Source of the DNA: an uncultured Clostridia bacterium
GTDB taxonomy: Bacteria > Bacillota > Clostridia > Christensenellales > Borkfalkiaceae
NCBI GenBank assembly: GCA_949282385.1
Contig: CASDOP010000004.1
Location: 1 to 47,743 of the forward strand
Direction of reading: 5' to 3'
DNA length: 47,743 bases
The position numbers and the translations under genes are program-made. Numbering within the stretch: position 1 is the stretch's first letter; the number at the start of each line of letters is the position of its first letter. The notes beneath the pieces are model-generated. The model was not told the DNA's origin. It did not search any database and was given only the letters and a program-made list of their open reading frames with translations. Shown one piece after another: positions 20,340 to 28,071 of this stretch.

Positions 20340-20585
20340 ATGCGTATAGACAAATTTTTGAAAGTGTCCAGAATTTTAAAGAGAAGAACGGTTGCGCAGG
20401 AGGCCTGCGCGGGCGGAAAAGTCGCCGTTAACGGCAGGGAGGCAAAGCCTTCGCACCAGATAAAGGCGGGCGACGTTGTGGAAATTTCCTACACGACGGG
20501 CAAACTCAAATTCCGCGTTCTGGACGTCAAAGAAACGGTTAAAAAAGATCAGGCAGGCGACCTGTACGAAATATTGGAGCAATGA
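20340..20585 (+). CDS. rqcP: S4-domain ribosome quality-control protein RqcP
   Basis: The short S4 RNA-binding protein begins MRIDKFLKVSRILKRR, followed by VAQEACAGGKVAVNGREAKPS, the family pattern of RqcP/YabO and the related Hsp15. RqcP works with RqcH on stalled 50S subunits to add alanine tails to the nascent chain. I start at ATG 20340 (81 aa) because the domain begins there; a TTG at 20325 adds five residues without support. It heads a four-gene run, overlapping the next gene at ATGATG. Confidence 0.88.
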   Translation: MRIDKFLKVSRILKRRTVAQEACAGGKVAVNGREAKPSHQIKAGDVVEISYTTGKLKFRVLDVKETVKKDQAGDLYEILEQ

Positions 20586-21634
20586 TGAAATTTTCCATTC
20601 CCTACAAAAAGGGCGACTTCCGCCCCCTCAATTTTGCAATGCTTATCGTTTCGGGTCTTATCAACGCGACGGGCGTTACGCTCTTCCTCGCACCCGCCAA
20701 CCTGTATGACAGCGGCATTTCGGGTACTTCCATGTTCATGGACGTCATAGTCGCGCCCGTTCCACTGTGGGCTTGGCTGATAATTCTCAACTTCCCCATT
20801 TTCCTGTTCAGCCTCAGGCAGGGACTGTCGTTCACCGTATATTCGCTGTTTGCGATAGCCATGTATTCGGGCTTTTCGGCGATTTACCAGAACGTCGTTC
20901 CACTTTTCGCGCCCGACTTTTTCGCAAACGGTTCGCCGATTGCGGGCAGAGACCTTTTGCTGTGCGGCATCTTCGGCGGATTGCTTTCGGGCATAGGCAG
21001 CGGACTTACCATACGCTACGGCGGGGCGCTCGACGGCATTGAACAGCTCGCCGTGATATTTGCAAGACGCCTAAACATGACGGTGGGAAACTTCGTAATG
21101 ATTTTCAACGTCGTGCTATACATTATAATAGGCATATATTTTAAAGCGTTCGAGCTGCCCCTCTACTCGGTAATAACCTACTTCGTCGCCTCAAAGGCGG
21201 TGGACTTCATAGTTCAGGGTCTCGACCAGGCGAAGGGAGCTTTCATAATTCCTTCCGCCGGCAATTACGACGCGGTATCCGCCGCGCTTTCGCAGGAGTT
21301 CGGCAGAGGTCTTACCATCATCCCCGCCACGGGTTACTATTCGGGCGCGGACAAAAAGATTATTTACTGCGTTATAAACCGTTTCCAGCTCGCGAGAATG
21401 CGCTCCGTGCTGGCGAGCTGCGACAGGCACGCTTTCGTTACGGTCATGGATATATCCGACGTATTCGGCACGAGCATAAAAAACAGCAACGCCTCCGACA
21501 GGCGCAGAGCCAGACATCTTAAGGAAGCGAGGCTCAAAGCCGCAATGGAAGCCGCGGCGCAGCGCGTTCTGGAAGAAAACGGCAAAAACAGCGACAACGT
21601 TAAACAAGAAACAGACACGACGAATGAAAACTGA
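20582..21634 (+). CDS. YitT family membrane protein (DUF161/DUF2179)
   Basis: There are about six hydrophobic segments in the first 210 residues, with the family motifs NLYDSGISGTSM and RYGGALDGIEQLAVIFAR near the middle, followed by a cytoplasmic DUF2179 domain (IPATGYYSGADKKIIYCVI and RMRSVLASCDRHAFVTVMD). YitT-family proteins are widespread in Firmicutes and their substrate is not established. The protein has 350 residues and is longer than usual because of a roughly 55-residue charged, Ala/Lys/Asn-rich tail after SDVFGT. It overlaps rqcP upstream and ispDF downstream, implying coupled translation. Start ATG 20582 or 20585 cannot be distinguished. Confidence 0.85.
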   Translation: MMKFSIPYKKGDFRPLNFAMLIVSGLINATGVTLFLAPANLYDSGISGTSMFMDVIVAPVPLWAWLIILNFPIFLFSLRQGLSFTVYSLFAIAMYSGFSAIYQNVVPLFAPDFFANGSPIAGRDLLLCGIFGGLLSGIGSGLTIRYGGALDGIEQLAVIFARRLNMTVGNFVMIFNVVLYIIIGIYFKAFELPLYSVITYFVASKAVDFIVQGLDQAKGAFIIPSAGNYDAVSAALSQEFGRGLTIIPATGYYSGADKKIIYCVINRFQLARMRSVLASCDRHAFVTVMDISDVFGTSIKNSNASDRRRARHLKEARLKAAMEAAAQRVLEENGKNSDNVKQETDTTNEN

Positions 21635-22769
21635 CATTATAATTTGCGCGGCGGGGAAAGGCACGCGCGCGGAGATGGGCAGAAACAAGCTGCTCGCACC
21701 GCTTCTCGGCGCTCCCGCCCTTTTTCATACTCTGAGCGCTTTTGAAGGCTTCGGACACATGATTGTTACCGCTTCGCGCGGGGATATTGCCGAGATAACG
21801 GCAATCTGCGCGCCCTTTGACGCGGAAGTTGCGGAAGGCGGCGAAACGCGCACGGACAGCGTTAAAAACGCGCTCGCCCGCTGCAAGGGGGACATAGTCC
21901 TCATTCACGACGGCGCTCGCCCTTTCGTTACGCGCGAAATAATAGAAAATTGCATAGACAGCGTAAAAAAATACGGCTCGGGCATATGCGCCGCGCCCGT
22001 TACGGACACGATAGCCGTAGCCGACGGCGGAAAAATAGCCGAAGTGCCGCAAAGACAGTCCCTTGCCGCCATTCAGACGCCGCAGGGCTTTATGAAAGAG
22101 GACATAAAAAGGGCATATTCCCTCGCCGAAGGCGACGGAAACGTCTACACAGACGACAGTTCGGTTTACCGCAGATATATAGGCGCGCCTACGCTGTGCG
22201 AGGGCAGCGCTTTAAACCGCAAACTTACCTATAAAAGCGATTTCGTCGCGGCATATCCCCCGCTCAACGCGGCGAAAGGTCAGGCGATAGGTCTGGGCGT
22301 GGACGTTCACGCGTTCGGTGCGGACAGACCTTTCGTTACGCTTTGCGGCGAACGCATACCCTGCGACAGCGGACTTGTGGCGCACAGCGACGGCGACGTA
22401 CCCGTTCACGCCGCCATGGACGCACTTCTTTCCGCGGCGGGACTTAAGGACATAGGGCACTACTTCCCCGACAGCGACCCTGAATTTTCCGGCGCGGACA
22501 GCATTGAACTCCTGAAAAAAGTGTGCGAGCTGATAAAGAGCGAAGGATATGAACTCGTCAACCTCGCCATAACCATACGCGCTGAAAAGCCGAGGCTGGC
22601 AAAGCACATAGACGCGATGAAAGCCAACGTCGCCCGCGCCGCGGGGCTGGAAGCCGAACGCATAGGAATTTCGGCAGGCACTTCGGAGGGGCTGGGCTTT
22701 GTGGGCAGAGGTCTGGGAATTGAGGCGAGCGCAGTTGCGCTGCTGGAGAAAACAAATGGCAAAGAGTAA
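21624..22769 (+). CDS. ispDF: bifunctional IspD/IspF enzyme of the MEP isoprenoid pathway
   Basis: This is a fusion of 381 residues. The N-terminal half (about 1-215) is IspD, which attaches CMP to methylerythritol phosphate: CAAGKGTRAEMGRNKLL is the CTP loop and DGARPF is conserved. The C-terminal part (about 222-381) is IspF, which cyclises CDP-ME-2-phosphate: Asp227, His229 and His262 are the zinc ligands, and SDGDVPVHA and GLGFVGRGLGI are family motifs. IspE is not nearby. Such fusions occur in several bacterial groups and link non-consecutive steps. It overlaps YitT by 11 bases and radA by 14. Confidence 0.95.
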   Translation: MKTDIIICAAGKGTRAEMGRNKLLAPLLGAPALFHTLSAFEGFGHMIVTASRGDIAEITAICAPFDAEVAEGGETRTDSVKNALARCKGDIVLIHDGARPFVTREIIENCIDSVKKYGSGICAAPVTDTIAVADGGKIAEVPQRQSLAAIQTPQGFMKEDIKRAYSLAEGDGNVYTDDSSVYRRYIGAPTLCEGSALNRKLTYKSDFVAAYPPLNAAKGQAIGLGVDVHAFGADRPFVTLCGERIPCDSGLVAHSDGDVPVHAAMDALLSAAGLKDIGHYFPDSDPEFSGADSIELLKKVCELIKSEGYELVNLAITIRAEKPRLAKHIDAMKANVARAAGLEAERIGISAGTSEGLGFVGRGLGIEASAVALLEKTNGKE

Positions 22770-24126
22770 CACGATTTTCGTATGCGCGGAGTGCGGTGCG
22801 ACCAGTCCGAGATGGCTGGGAAGATGCCCCTCCTGCGGCAAATTCAACACAATGGCGGAAGAAGTCGTAAAACCCCTTTCCCCCTCCGCTTCAAAACCTG
22901 CGCGCACGCAGCCCCGCGCCAAAAAAATTTCTGAAGTCAGCTACGAAAAATATGAGCGCACGCCCAGCGGAATTTCGGAATTCGATACCGTTCTGGGCGG
23001 AGGCATAGTGCCCGGTTCGCTCGTGCTTTTGGGCGGCGATCCCGGAATAGGCAAGTCAACGCTGCTCACTCAGATTGCCTCCCACCTTTCAAAATCGCAC
23101 AGGGTGCTTTATTTTTCCGCCGAGGAAAGCTGCTCGCAGGTTAAAATGAGGGCGCAGAGGCTCAACCTCGACTGCGGAGATTTTCTTATAATAAACGAAA
23201 CGTGCATAGACAGCCTCGAAGCCGACCTTGACGGAGTGGAATTCTGCATAATAGACAGTATTCAGGCGGTGTACACCGAAGAGCTATCTTCCTCGGCGGG
23301 CAGCGTAGGTCAGGTGAGAGAGTGCGCCACAAAGCTAATGCGCATAGCAAAGAGCCGCGGCATAACCTTTTTTATAGTAGGACACGTTACCAAGGAAGGC
23401 GCGCTTGCAGGACCTAAAGTTCTGGAACACATTATGGACACCGTCCTCTACTTCGAGGGCGAAAATCAGGAAAATTACCGAATACTCCGCGCCGTCAAAA
23501 ACAGGTTCGGCAACGTATCCGAAGTGGGCGTTTTCGAGATGACGGGCGAAGGCATTATCGCCGTTACGGACTATTCGGGCATATTCTTATCCGAGAGCCG
23601 CGGGCAGGAAGCGGGTTGCGCCGTAACCCCCGCGCAGACGGGAAACAGGTGCATGAACGTAGAAATTCAGACGCTCGTTTCCAAGACCTCTTTCGGTCAG
23701 CCGAGGCGCATGCCGCTCGGAGTGGACTACAACAAGCTCGCGCTAATGCTCGCCGTGCTAGAAAAGAGATGTTCCCTCCCCTTCTATTCATACGACGTCT
23801 ACGTTACGGCGATGGGCGGCATAAAGCTGAACGAACCTTCCTGCGATCTCGCGATATGCGCCGCGCTCGCCTCCGCGCACACAGACGTGCCGATAGACAA
23901 ATACACCGCCGTGTTCGGCGAAGTGGGACTTACGGGAGAAGTGAGAGCGGTATCCTATGCCGAAAAGCGCGTGCAGGAATGCGTGAAAATGGGTTTCAAG
24001 CGGGTAATTCTTCCCGCAAAGAACATGAAAACAGTGGCAAAATATGCCGATAAAATATCCATTATCCCCGTGCTTTACGTCAATACGATGATAAAAACGT
24101 TGTTTAAAAATCAAAATCAATCTTGA
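22756..24126 (+). CDS. radA: DNA repair ATPase RadA (Sms)
   Basis: RadA is a RecA-like helicase that promotes branch migration in recombination. With the start at ATG 22756 (MAKSNTIFVCAECGA), the protein has 456 residues: a zinc finger (Cys10, Cys13, Cys24, Cys27), Walker A GGDPGIGKST at 93-102, the RadA-specific KNRFG motif (in AVKNRFGNVS), and a C-terminal Lon-like domain. A longer frame from 22699 lies inside ispDF and precedes the zinc finger, so I reject it. GGAG sits just before the chosen start. The last gene of the run; the promoter for the next gene overlaps its stop. Confidence 0.96.
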   Translation: MAKSNTIFVCAECGATSPRWLGRCPSCGKFNTMAEEVVKPLSPSASKPARTQPRAKKISEVSYEKYERTPSGISEFDTVLGGGIVPGSLVLLGGDPGIGKSTLLTQIASHLSKSHRVLYFSAEESCSQVKMRAQRLNLDCGDFLIINETCIDSLEADLDGVEFCIIDSIQAVYTEELSSSAGSVGQVRECATKLMRIAKSRGITFFIVGHVTKEGALAGPKVLEHIMDTVLYFEGENQENYRILRAVKNRFGNVSEVGVFEMTGEGIIAVTDYSGIFLSESRGQEAGCAVTPAQTGNRCMNVEIQTLVSKTSFGQPRRMPLGVDYNKLALMLAVLEKRCSLPFYSYDVYVTAMGGIKLNEPSCDLAICAALASAHTDVPIDKYTAVFGEVGLTGEVRAVSYAEKRVQECVKMGFKRVILPAKNMKTVAKYADKISIIPVLYVNTMIKTLFKNQNQS

Positions 24127-24151
24127 CCTGAAAAAAATACGGTGCTATAAT
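24123..24151 (+). promoter_or_regulatory. promoter of the cytidylate-kinase-like gene
   Basis: TTGACC (24123-24128), a 17-bp spacer and TATAAT (24146-24151), with TG before the -10 (TGCTATAAT). The -35 overlaps the radA stop codon. It stands 30 bases before the kinase-like gene's ATG. Confidence 0.78.
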
Positions 24152-24181
24152 ATAAACGTACAAAATTTAGGAGGTAATCTT

Positions 24182-24787
24182 ATGATAATTACCGTTTCGC
24201 GCGAATTCGGAAGCGGCGGCAGAGAAGTGGGAAAGCGCCTCGCCGACGCATTAAATCTTGAATATTTCGACAAAGAACTCGTAACCGAAATAGCAAAACA
24301 CACCGAGCTGGACGAAGGGTACGTATCCTCCGTGCTCGAAAACGGAGGTTTCCGCAACTACGCGTTCACTTTCGGCAGGACAATGCCCCTTCTGATGTCT
24401 ACCCCCACGCCCGTAACTGACATTCTGGTTGCGCAGCAGCGCATAATCAAAGCCATAGGCGAAAAGGGAAACTGCCTCATAGTAGGTCGAAGCGCCGACG
24501 TCATTTTAAAGGACATGAAGCCTTTCCGCATATTCGTATATGCCGACAAGCAGAGCAAAATTGCGCGCTGCCGCGAGCGCGCGCCCGAAAACGAACACCT
24601 GACCGACAAGCAGATGCTTAAAAACTTCAAGGAAATAGACGGCGGAAGAAAGAAACTGCACGACCTTTTGGGCACTGCGCCCTGGGGCGACAGAACGGGC
24701 TACGATTTGATGATAAACACGACAAACGTCAACATAAAATCGATTATCCCCGCCCTCGCGGAATACATAAAGTCCCGCAACATTTAA
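24182..24787 (+). CDS. cytidylate kinase-like family protein
   Basis: A P-loop NMP-kinase-like protein of 201 residues starting MIITVSREFGSGGREVGKRL, the signature of the cytidylate-kinase-like (AAA_26) group. Later comes CLIVGRSADVIL, then the Arg-rich region RCRERAPENEHL expected for a lid. These are distinct from true CMP kinase Cmk, which starts with an IAIDGPAGAGKST loop; the substrate of the group is not settled. AGGAGG at 24169-24174 gives a strong ribosome binding site. It is monocistronic, bounded by its own promoter and two terminators. Confidence 0.82.
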   Translation: MIITVSREFGSGGREVGKRLADALNLEYFDKELVTEIAKHTELDEGYVSSVLENGGFRNYAFTFGRTMPLLMSTPTPVTDILVAQQRIIKAIGEKGNCLIVGRSADVILKDMKPFRIFVYADKQSKIARCRERAPENEHLTDKQMLKNFKEIDGGRKKLHDLLGTAPWGDRTGYDLMINTTNVNIKSIIPALAEYIKSRNI

Positions 24788-24800
24788 ATTATTAAAAATC

Positions 24801-24834
24801 AAGGCGCGCAACACATGTTGCGCGCCTTTTATTC
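24801..24834 (+). terminator. intrinsic terminator after the kinase-like gene
   Basis: AAGGCGCGCAACA (24801-24813) pairs with TGTTGCGCGCCTT (24816-24828), followed by TTTTATT. Confidence 0.85.
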
Positions 24835-24854
24835 AGTTAATTTGAACCGAAAAT

Positions 24855-24888
24855 AAAAAAATGCCCGTACAATCGGGCATTTTTTTAT
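24855..24888. terminator. bidirectional intrinsic terminator between convergent genes
   Basis: AAAAAATGCCCG pairs with CGGGCATTTTTT around TACAAT. T-runs on both strands allow it to serve the kinase-like gene on the plus strand and the lipoprotein gene (stop at 24902) on the minus strand. Confidence 0.88.
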
Positions 24889-24901
24889 TTATAAAGGTTA
24901 T

Positions 24902-25327
24902 TTATTTTATTCTGTAATATGTAACATTCAGCCCCTTATCAGGATGATAGTAATACCTTACTCTGAACTTATCAAAAACAGCTTCCTGTATGCCCTGGGA
25001 ATAACTTGTATGTATCATGTCATTATAAAGATAATCGGGCAAATCCAGCAGGATATTCATTTCTATAATATAGCGCAAAGCCACCGTCGACGAATAATCA
25101 TCAAGGTCGGAAGGATTAGTATCAATAGTGCAATAGCTGTCATCTGCGCCTACAGTAAAGTAATCAGGCACGTCATATACAGAATTAATTTCTTCGCCTG
25201 TAATTTCCGAAATAAGTTCGATAAAGCTTTTATCGCGCACACCCTCTTCCCCCTCTCCGCACGCAGCCATAATGCTTACAGACAATATCGCCGAAACAAA
25301 TAATATAAACGCCATAATTTTTTTCAT
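24902..25327 (-). CDS. small predicted lipoprotein, function unknown
   Basis: The 141-residue protein starts with Lys-Lys and a hydrophobic signal sequence ending IMAAC, so Cys23 would be lipidated and the protein anchored outside the membrane. The mature part is acidic with many Asp and Tyr (DDYSSTVALRYIIEM, then RVRYYYHPDKG near the end) and has no recognisable domain. Base composition is visibly more AT-rich than the flanking core genes, suggesting an acquired gene. It is divergent from an XRE regulator, and its promoter contains an operator. The ATG has only a weak GGA before it; an AAGGAGG at 25364-25370 lies too far upstream, close to the predicted transcript start. Confidence 0.7.
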   Translation of the reverse strand: MKKIMAFILFVSAILSVSIMAACGEGEEGVRDKSFIELISEITGEEINSVYDVPDYFTVGADDSYCTIDTNPSDLDDYSSTVALRYIIEMNILLDLPDYLYNDMIHTSYSQGIQEAVFDKFRVRYYYHPDKGLNVTYYRIK

Positions 25328-25376
25328 ATCCGTAATTCATACAATAAATTATACCTTTGTATGCCTCCTTGAATAC

Positions 25377-25405
25377 ATAATATCACACCGTTTGGTGTAA
25401 GTCAA
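25377..25405 (-). promoter_or_regulatory. repressible promoter of the lipoprotein gene
   Basis: On the minus strand TTGACT (25400-25405), a 17-bp spacer and TATTAT (25377-25382). The spacer is filled by the palindrome ACACC-GTTT-GGTGT (25385-25398), so a bound repressor would exclude RNA polymerase. Confidence 0.78.
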
Positions 25406-25431
25406 CATATTTTACACCATTCGGCGTAAAA
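25383..25431. promoter_or_regulatory. two operator palindromes shared by the lipoprotein and XRE genes
   Basis: Site 1 is ACACC-GTTT-GGTGTAA (25385-25400). Site 2 is TTTTACACC-ATTC-GGCGTAAAA (25410-25431). Both fit TNACACC-N4-GGYGTAA and their centres are 29 bp apart, close to three helical turns. Their place between divergent genes, one encoding a Cro/CI-type protein, suggests that it binds here and regulates itself and the lipoprotein. I could not identify a clear plus-strand promoter for the regulator. Confidence 0.68.
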
Positions 25432-25449
25432 TAAAACAAAAACAATTTT

Positions 25450-25656
25450 ATGTATCAGGAAAAATTTGCAGAAAGACTAAAGGAACTTATCGGGAAAGAA
25501 AGCGTTTCCTCGATAGCAAAAAAGATAGGCATCAAACAACAGACTTTGTCGCGATATCTGTTGTCTCAAAGAGAAATCGGACTTGAAAATTTATGTAAAA
25601 TTGCAGATTATTTCAATGAAGATTTGGATATTTTGGTTGGCAGAAAAGATTATTGA
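25450..25656 (+). CDS. XRE (Cro/CI) family transcriptional regulator, 68 aa
   Basis: This is a single helix-turn-helix domain: FAERLKELIGKESVSSIAKKIGIKQQTLSRYLLSQREIG places the recognition helix around residues 29-40, and the C-terminus NEDLDILVGRKDY is typical of short Cro/CI proteins. It has no sensor domain, so any signal must act on the helix-turn-helix itself or through a partner. No Shine-Dalgarno precedes ATG 25450 (the upstream bases are A/T only), so translation could be leaderless or weak. Composition is AT-rich like its divergent neighbour. The two palindromes upstream are the expected binding sites. Confidence 0.85.
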   Translation: MYQEKFAERLKELIGKESVSSIAKKIGIKQQTLSRYLLSQREIGLENLCKIADYFNEDLDILVGRKDY

Positions 25657-26008
25657 TTTAATAATTTAAGCGAAAGCTAACGAAAATCTTAAAAGAAGAA
25701 ACTTGTCATTTTTGAGTTCGGATTAATTATTCAGTGCTTTGAACTTATGACGGCGCAAACACAATTATATTTTTTATAATTGCATGCTTAACCGCGCAAT
25801 GACGCGCCGCGACTTTAAGGTAACGCTTCATGAACCGCATAAAACAACTACAAATCAATCGCCTCGAAAAACCGACTTTGGTTTGCTACGCAATAATTGA
25901 TTGACTTTATTATACAAAAAAGCGCCCGTCCGCGGATTGCAGACGGGCGCAAATCATTCAATTAATCAAAGTAAGGCATTTACAAAAAGTAAGATTAAGG
26001 GCTATAAA
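25657..26008. other. intergenic region with a minus-strand terminator
   Basis: About 350 bases between convergent genes. The only clear element is an intrinsic terminator for the AbrB-like gene: GCGCCCGTC (25922-25930) pairs with GACGGGCGC (25942-25950), and on the minus strand is followed by TTTTTT (25916-25921). The rest is AT-rich with no ORF, tRNA or promoter that I can support. Confidence 0.75.
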
Positions 26009-26341
26009 TCAGTCCTTATCCTTCTTCTGTTTCTTCTTCTTTTTCTTTTTGTCGCCCTTGTCCTTATCGGACTTATCGCTCTTTTCTGCACGCTCGGACT
26101 TTTCTTCGCGCACGTCTTCCTCTTCGTCGTATTCCTCGACGGGCGCGGAAACGCGGCGCTCGGGCATGCGAACAGCCTCTTCGGCGGGCAAATCGAACTG
26201 CAATTTATCGCCGCAGCAGACGAGATAGCCGCCCTCGCTCTTGATAAACACGAGTTTATCGCCCGTATCTACGCCGAGGTCGTCGCGCACGGCTTTGGGT
26301 ATTGTTATCTGACCTTTTGACGTAAGTTTTGCTATTTCCAT
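26009..26341 (-). CDS. AbrB/SpoVT-type DNA-binding protein with a lysine-rich tail
   Basis: Residues 1-45 form an AbrB/MazE-type swapped-hairpin DNA-binding domain: IAKLTSKGQITIPKAVRDDL then GVDTGDKLVFI. Usually such proteins are transition-state regulators or antitoxins. Here no toxin gene is adjacent. Residues about 46-70 are acidic (EEYDEEED), and the last 30 or so are a run of Lys, Asp and Ser ending KKKKKKKQKKDKD, unlike AbrB or SpoVT C-terminal domains. The tail may bind DNA or RNA nonspecifically. A clear promoter, AAGGA six bases before the ATG and a terminator make it a monocistronic gene. Confidence 0.82.
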   Translation of the reverse strand: MEIAKLTSKGQITIPKAVRDDLGVDTGDKLVFIKSEGGYLVCCGDKLQFDLPAEEAVRMPERRVSAPVEEYDEEEDVREEKSERAEKSDKSDKDKGDKKKKKKKQKKDKD

Positions 26342-26371
26342 ACTTATCCTTTGTATCCTTACTTTTCTTAC

Positions 26372-26399
26372 ATTATAGCATTTATAGAATATTTGTCAA
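26372..26399 (-). promoter_or_regulatory. promoter of the AbrB-like gene
   Basis: On the minus strand TTGACA (26394-26399), a 16-bp spacer and TATAAT (26372-26377) with an extended -10 (TGCTATAAT), about 30 bases before the start codon. Confidence 0.85.
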
Positions 26400-26477
26400 G
26401 TAAAGAAATAACTTCCAGCCTTAATCGGAGAATAAATTGGCGACTTATGACCACAATAACGATTACGGAGGGTAAAT

Positions 26478-27077
26478 ATGCAATTTGACCAGACAAAGAC
26501 TTATAAAAACCTTGCCCGCAGTTTTGCAGGCGAAAGCCAGGCGGGAATGAGGTATCAGCTTATAGCGCAGGCGGCTGAAAAACAGGGTTACACCCAGCTT
26601 GCGAACGTTATAAAGACGCTTGCAAAGAACGAAACCGTGCATGCGAAGAGATTTTTTGAAGAACTGACAAAGCGCGGAGGCGAGAGCATCGACAACATCG
26701 ACCTGGACGCAGGTTATCCCTTTCATACGGGAGATATAGAACAGTGTCTTTCTTTCGCGGCGAAGGACGAGCGCGCGGAACATGAAAAAATTTATCCCGC
26801 ATTCGCACAGGACGCAAAGGACGAAGGGTTTGCAGACGTTGCGGCGCTGTATAACATGATTGCAAACGTTGAAAAGCGACACGAAGAAATTTTCAACTAT
26901 CTTTATAACGCGTTCAAAGACGGAACGCTTTATAAAAATGAAAGTCCCATACTCTACGTCTGCGCCCAATGCGGCTATATGCAGACGACGAAGGAGGCTT
27001 GGGATATCTGCCCGCTGTGCAAGGCGAGCCAGGGCGAGGTCAACCTGCATATTCCCTTCCAGAAGGAGAAATTATGA
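26478..27077 (+). CDS. rbr: rubrerythrin
   Basis: Rubrerythrin reduces hydrogen peroxide in anaerobes. The N-terminal ferritin-like domain (about 1-150) has the diiron glutamates in FAGESQAG, KNETVHAKRF and NVEKRHEEIF; the C-terminal rubredoxin domain has CAQCG (about residue 157) and CPLC (about 174) for its iron. The length of 199 residues is slightly above the usual 190. GGAGGG lies six bases before the ATG. Electrons would come from rubredoxin or an NADH-dependent reductase, none of which is in the window. It overlaps a tiny downstream gene as ATGA. Confidence 0.95.
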   Translation: MQFDQTKTYKNLARSFAGESQAGMRYQLIAQAAEKQGYTQLANVIKTLAKNETVHAKRFFEELTKRGGESIDNIDLDAGYPFHTGDIEQCLSFAAKDERAEHEKIYPAFAQDAKDEGFADVAALYNMIANVEKRHEEIFNYLYNAFKDGTLYKNESPILYVCAQCGYMQTTKEAWDICPLCKASQGEVNLHIPFQKEKL

Positions 27078-27169
27078 AAAACGAAAACAAGTCCGCAAAG
27101 AACTGCAGCGGCAAGCAGCAGAACAAGACTTCGGGTTGCTCTTCCAAAAGCACTAAAAACTGCAAGTAA
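27074..27169 (+). CDS. 31-aa Lys/Asn/Cys-rich peptide coupled to rubrerythrin
   Basis: An ATG overlapping the rubrerythrin stop (ATGA), with GGAGAA just upstream, opens a 31-codon frame of Lys, Asn, Ser and Gln with three Cys (residues 11, 22 and 30). The reading MKNENKSAKNCSGKQQNK is hydrophilic, without a signal or membrane segment. It could be a small metal-binding or redox peptide, or a stabilising translated 3' end. The four-base overlap and retained frame argue for translation. I know of no named family for it. Confidence 0.6.
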   Translation: MKNENKSAKNCSGKQQNKTSGCSSKSTKNCK

Positions 27170-27250
27170 AAGAAGCTTTTCAGGCAGCGACCCCTTGGGC
27201 AGCTACACGGGAGTTTGCCAAAACCCCTTTGAGCAGCCAACTCAGGACGC

Positions 27251-27276
27251 AGACGATTTATAACTGTAAATCGTCT
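27251..27276. other. hairpin in the rubrerythrin transcript 3' region
   Basis: AGACGATTTA (27251-27260) pairs with TAAATCGTCT (27267-27276) around TAACTG. It is not followed by T on either strand, so it is not a terminator. It lies between the small peptide gene and the true terminator. Confidence 0.45.
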
Positions 27277-27302
27277 TAAAAAAGGCACAATAATAGCGCC
27301 TA

Positions 27303-27348
27303 AAAAAAAGGCGGAGGTCTGAATTTTTTCAGACCTCCGCCGTATTTT
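27303..27348. terminator. bidirectional terminator between the rubrerythrin operon and the acetyltransferase
   Basis: GGCGGAGGTCTGA (27310-27322) pairs with TCAGACCTCCGCC (27329-27341). On the plus strand TATTTTA follows; on the minus strand a run of T (27303-27309 complement) follows, serving both convergent transcripts. Confidence 0.88.
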
Positions 27349-27486
27349 ATTCATAGACTCAATAAATAAACAATTTACAATTTTCCGCCCTACGCCATCC
27401 GCGCATGCATAAAAATCTTACCCTTCGCGTAAGCCGCAGGTGCATAAATCATGCATGTCATACTCCGACTTTACCGCTCCGAATTA

Positions 27487-28071
27487 TCATACTTCGCCTT
27501 TTCCGAAAGAATGAGGCGAGTTTTTCAGCCTTTTTATTATCTTTGCGGGATTGCCCGCAATGACTACGTCCGAAGGGAACGATTTTGTAACTACAGAGCC
27601 GCTCCCCACCACAACATTGTCGCCGAGGGTAACGCCCGGGTTGATTTTTGCCCCTCCGCCTATCCAGCAGTTATCGCCGATAGTTACGGGCTTGCCGAAC
27701 TCCGCACCCGTAGCGCGCAGCTGCGCGTCAAGAGGATGACACGCGGCATAAATGCCGACCTGCGGACCTATGAGGCAGTTATCGCCTATTTTAACCTTGC
27801 AGACGTCTAAAATTACGACGTCATAATTGCAGTAGAAGTTGTCGCCGACCTCTATGTTGCTGCCGTAATCGCAGCGGAAACCGCGCGTTATTGCGTGGTT
27901 CTTGCCGCACGCGCCCAAAAGTTCCCTCACCGTTTTTTCGCGCTCCGAGCCTGTCAATTTTACGTCGTCGAGCTTGTCGCACAGCTCAACCGCCCTTTGG
28001 TGCATGGCAGACAGTTCCCCGTCGCAGGCAAAATACAGCTCGCCTGCGAGCATTTTTTGTTTCTCGGTCAT
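27487..28071 (-). CDS. sugar O-acetyltransferase (maltose/galactoside type)
   Basis: From ATG 28071 (MTEKQKMLAGELYFACD, 194 aa), which follows AAGGTG by six bases, the protein has the N-terminal Mac domain typical of maltose acetyltransferase, then a left-handed beta-helix of hexapeptide repeats (IEVGDNFYCNYDVVI, VTIGDNCWIGGGAKI, VTLGDNVVVGSGSVV). The catalytic His is in AACHPLDAQLR. Members acetylate the 6-hydroxyl of sugars from acetyl-CoA, often for detoxification. An in-frame upstream start at 28122 has no binding site. It is an isolated gene. Confidence 0.87.
   Translation of the reverse strand: MTEKQKMLAGELYFACDGELSAMHQRAVELCDKLDDVKLTGSEREKTVRELLGACGKNHAITRGFRCDYGSNIEVGDNFYCNYDVVILDVCKVKIGDNCLIGPQVGIYAACHPLDAQLRATGAEFGKPVTIGDNCWIGGGAKINPGVTLGDNVVVGSGSVVTKSFPSDVVIAGNPAKIIKRLKNSPHSFGKGEV

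Noticed and set aside
25450..26341. Toxin-antitoxin or phage lysogeny module from the XRE and AbrB-like genes
   Set aside because: No toxin, integrase or phage gene lies next to either, and they are convergent and separated by a terminator.
27170..27303. Riboswitch or small RNA after the rubrerythrin genes
   Set aside because: Only one simple hairpin is present and no known aptamer core is recognised; it is more likely 3' untranslated RNA.
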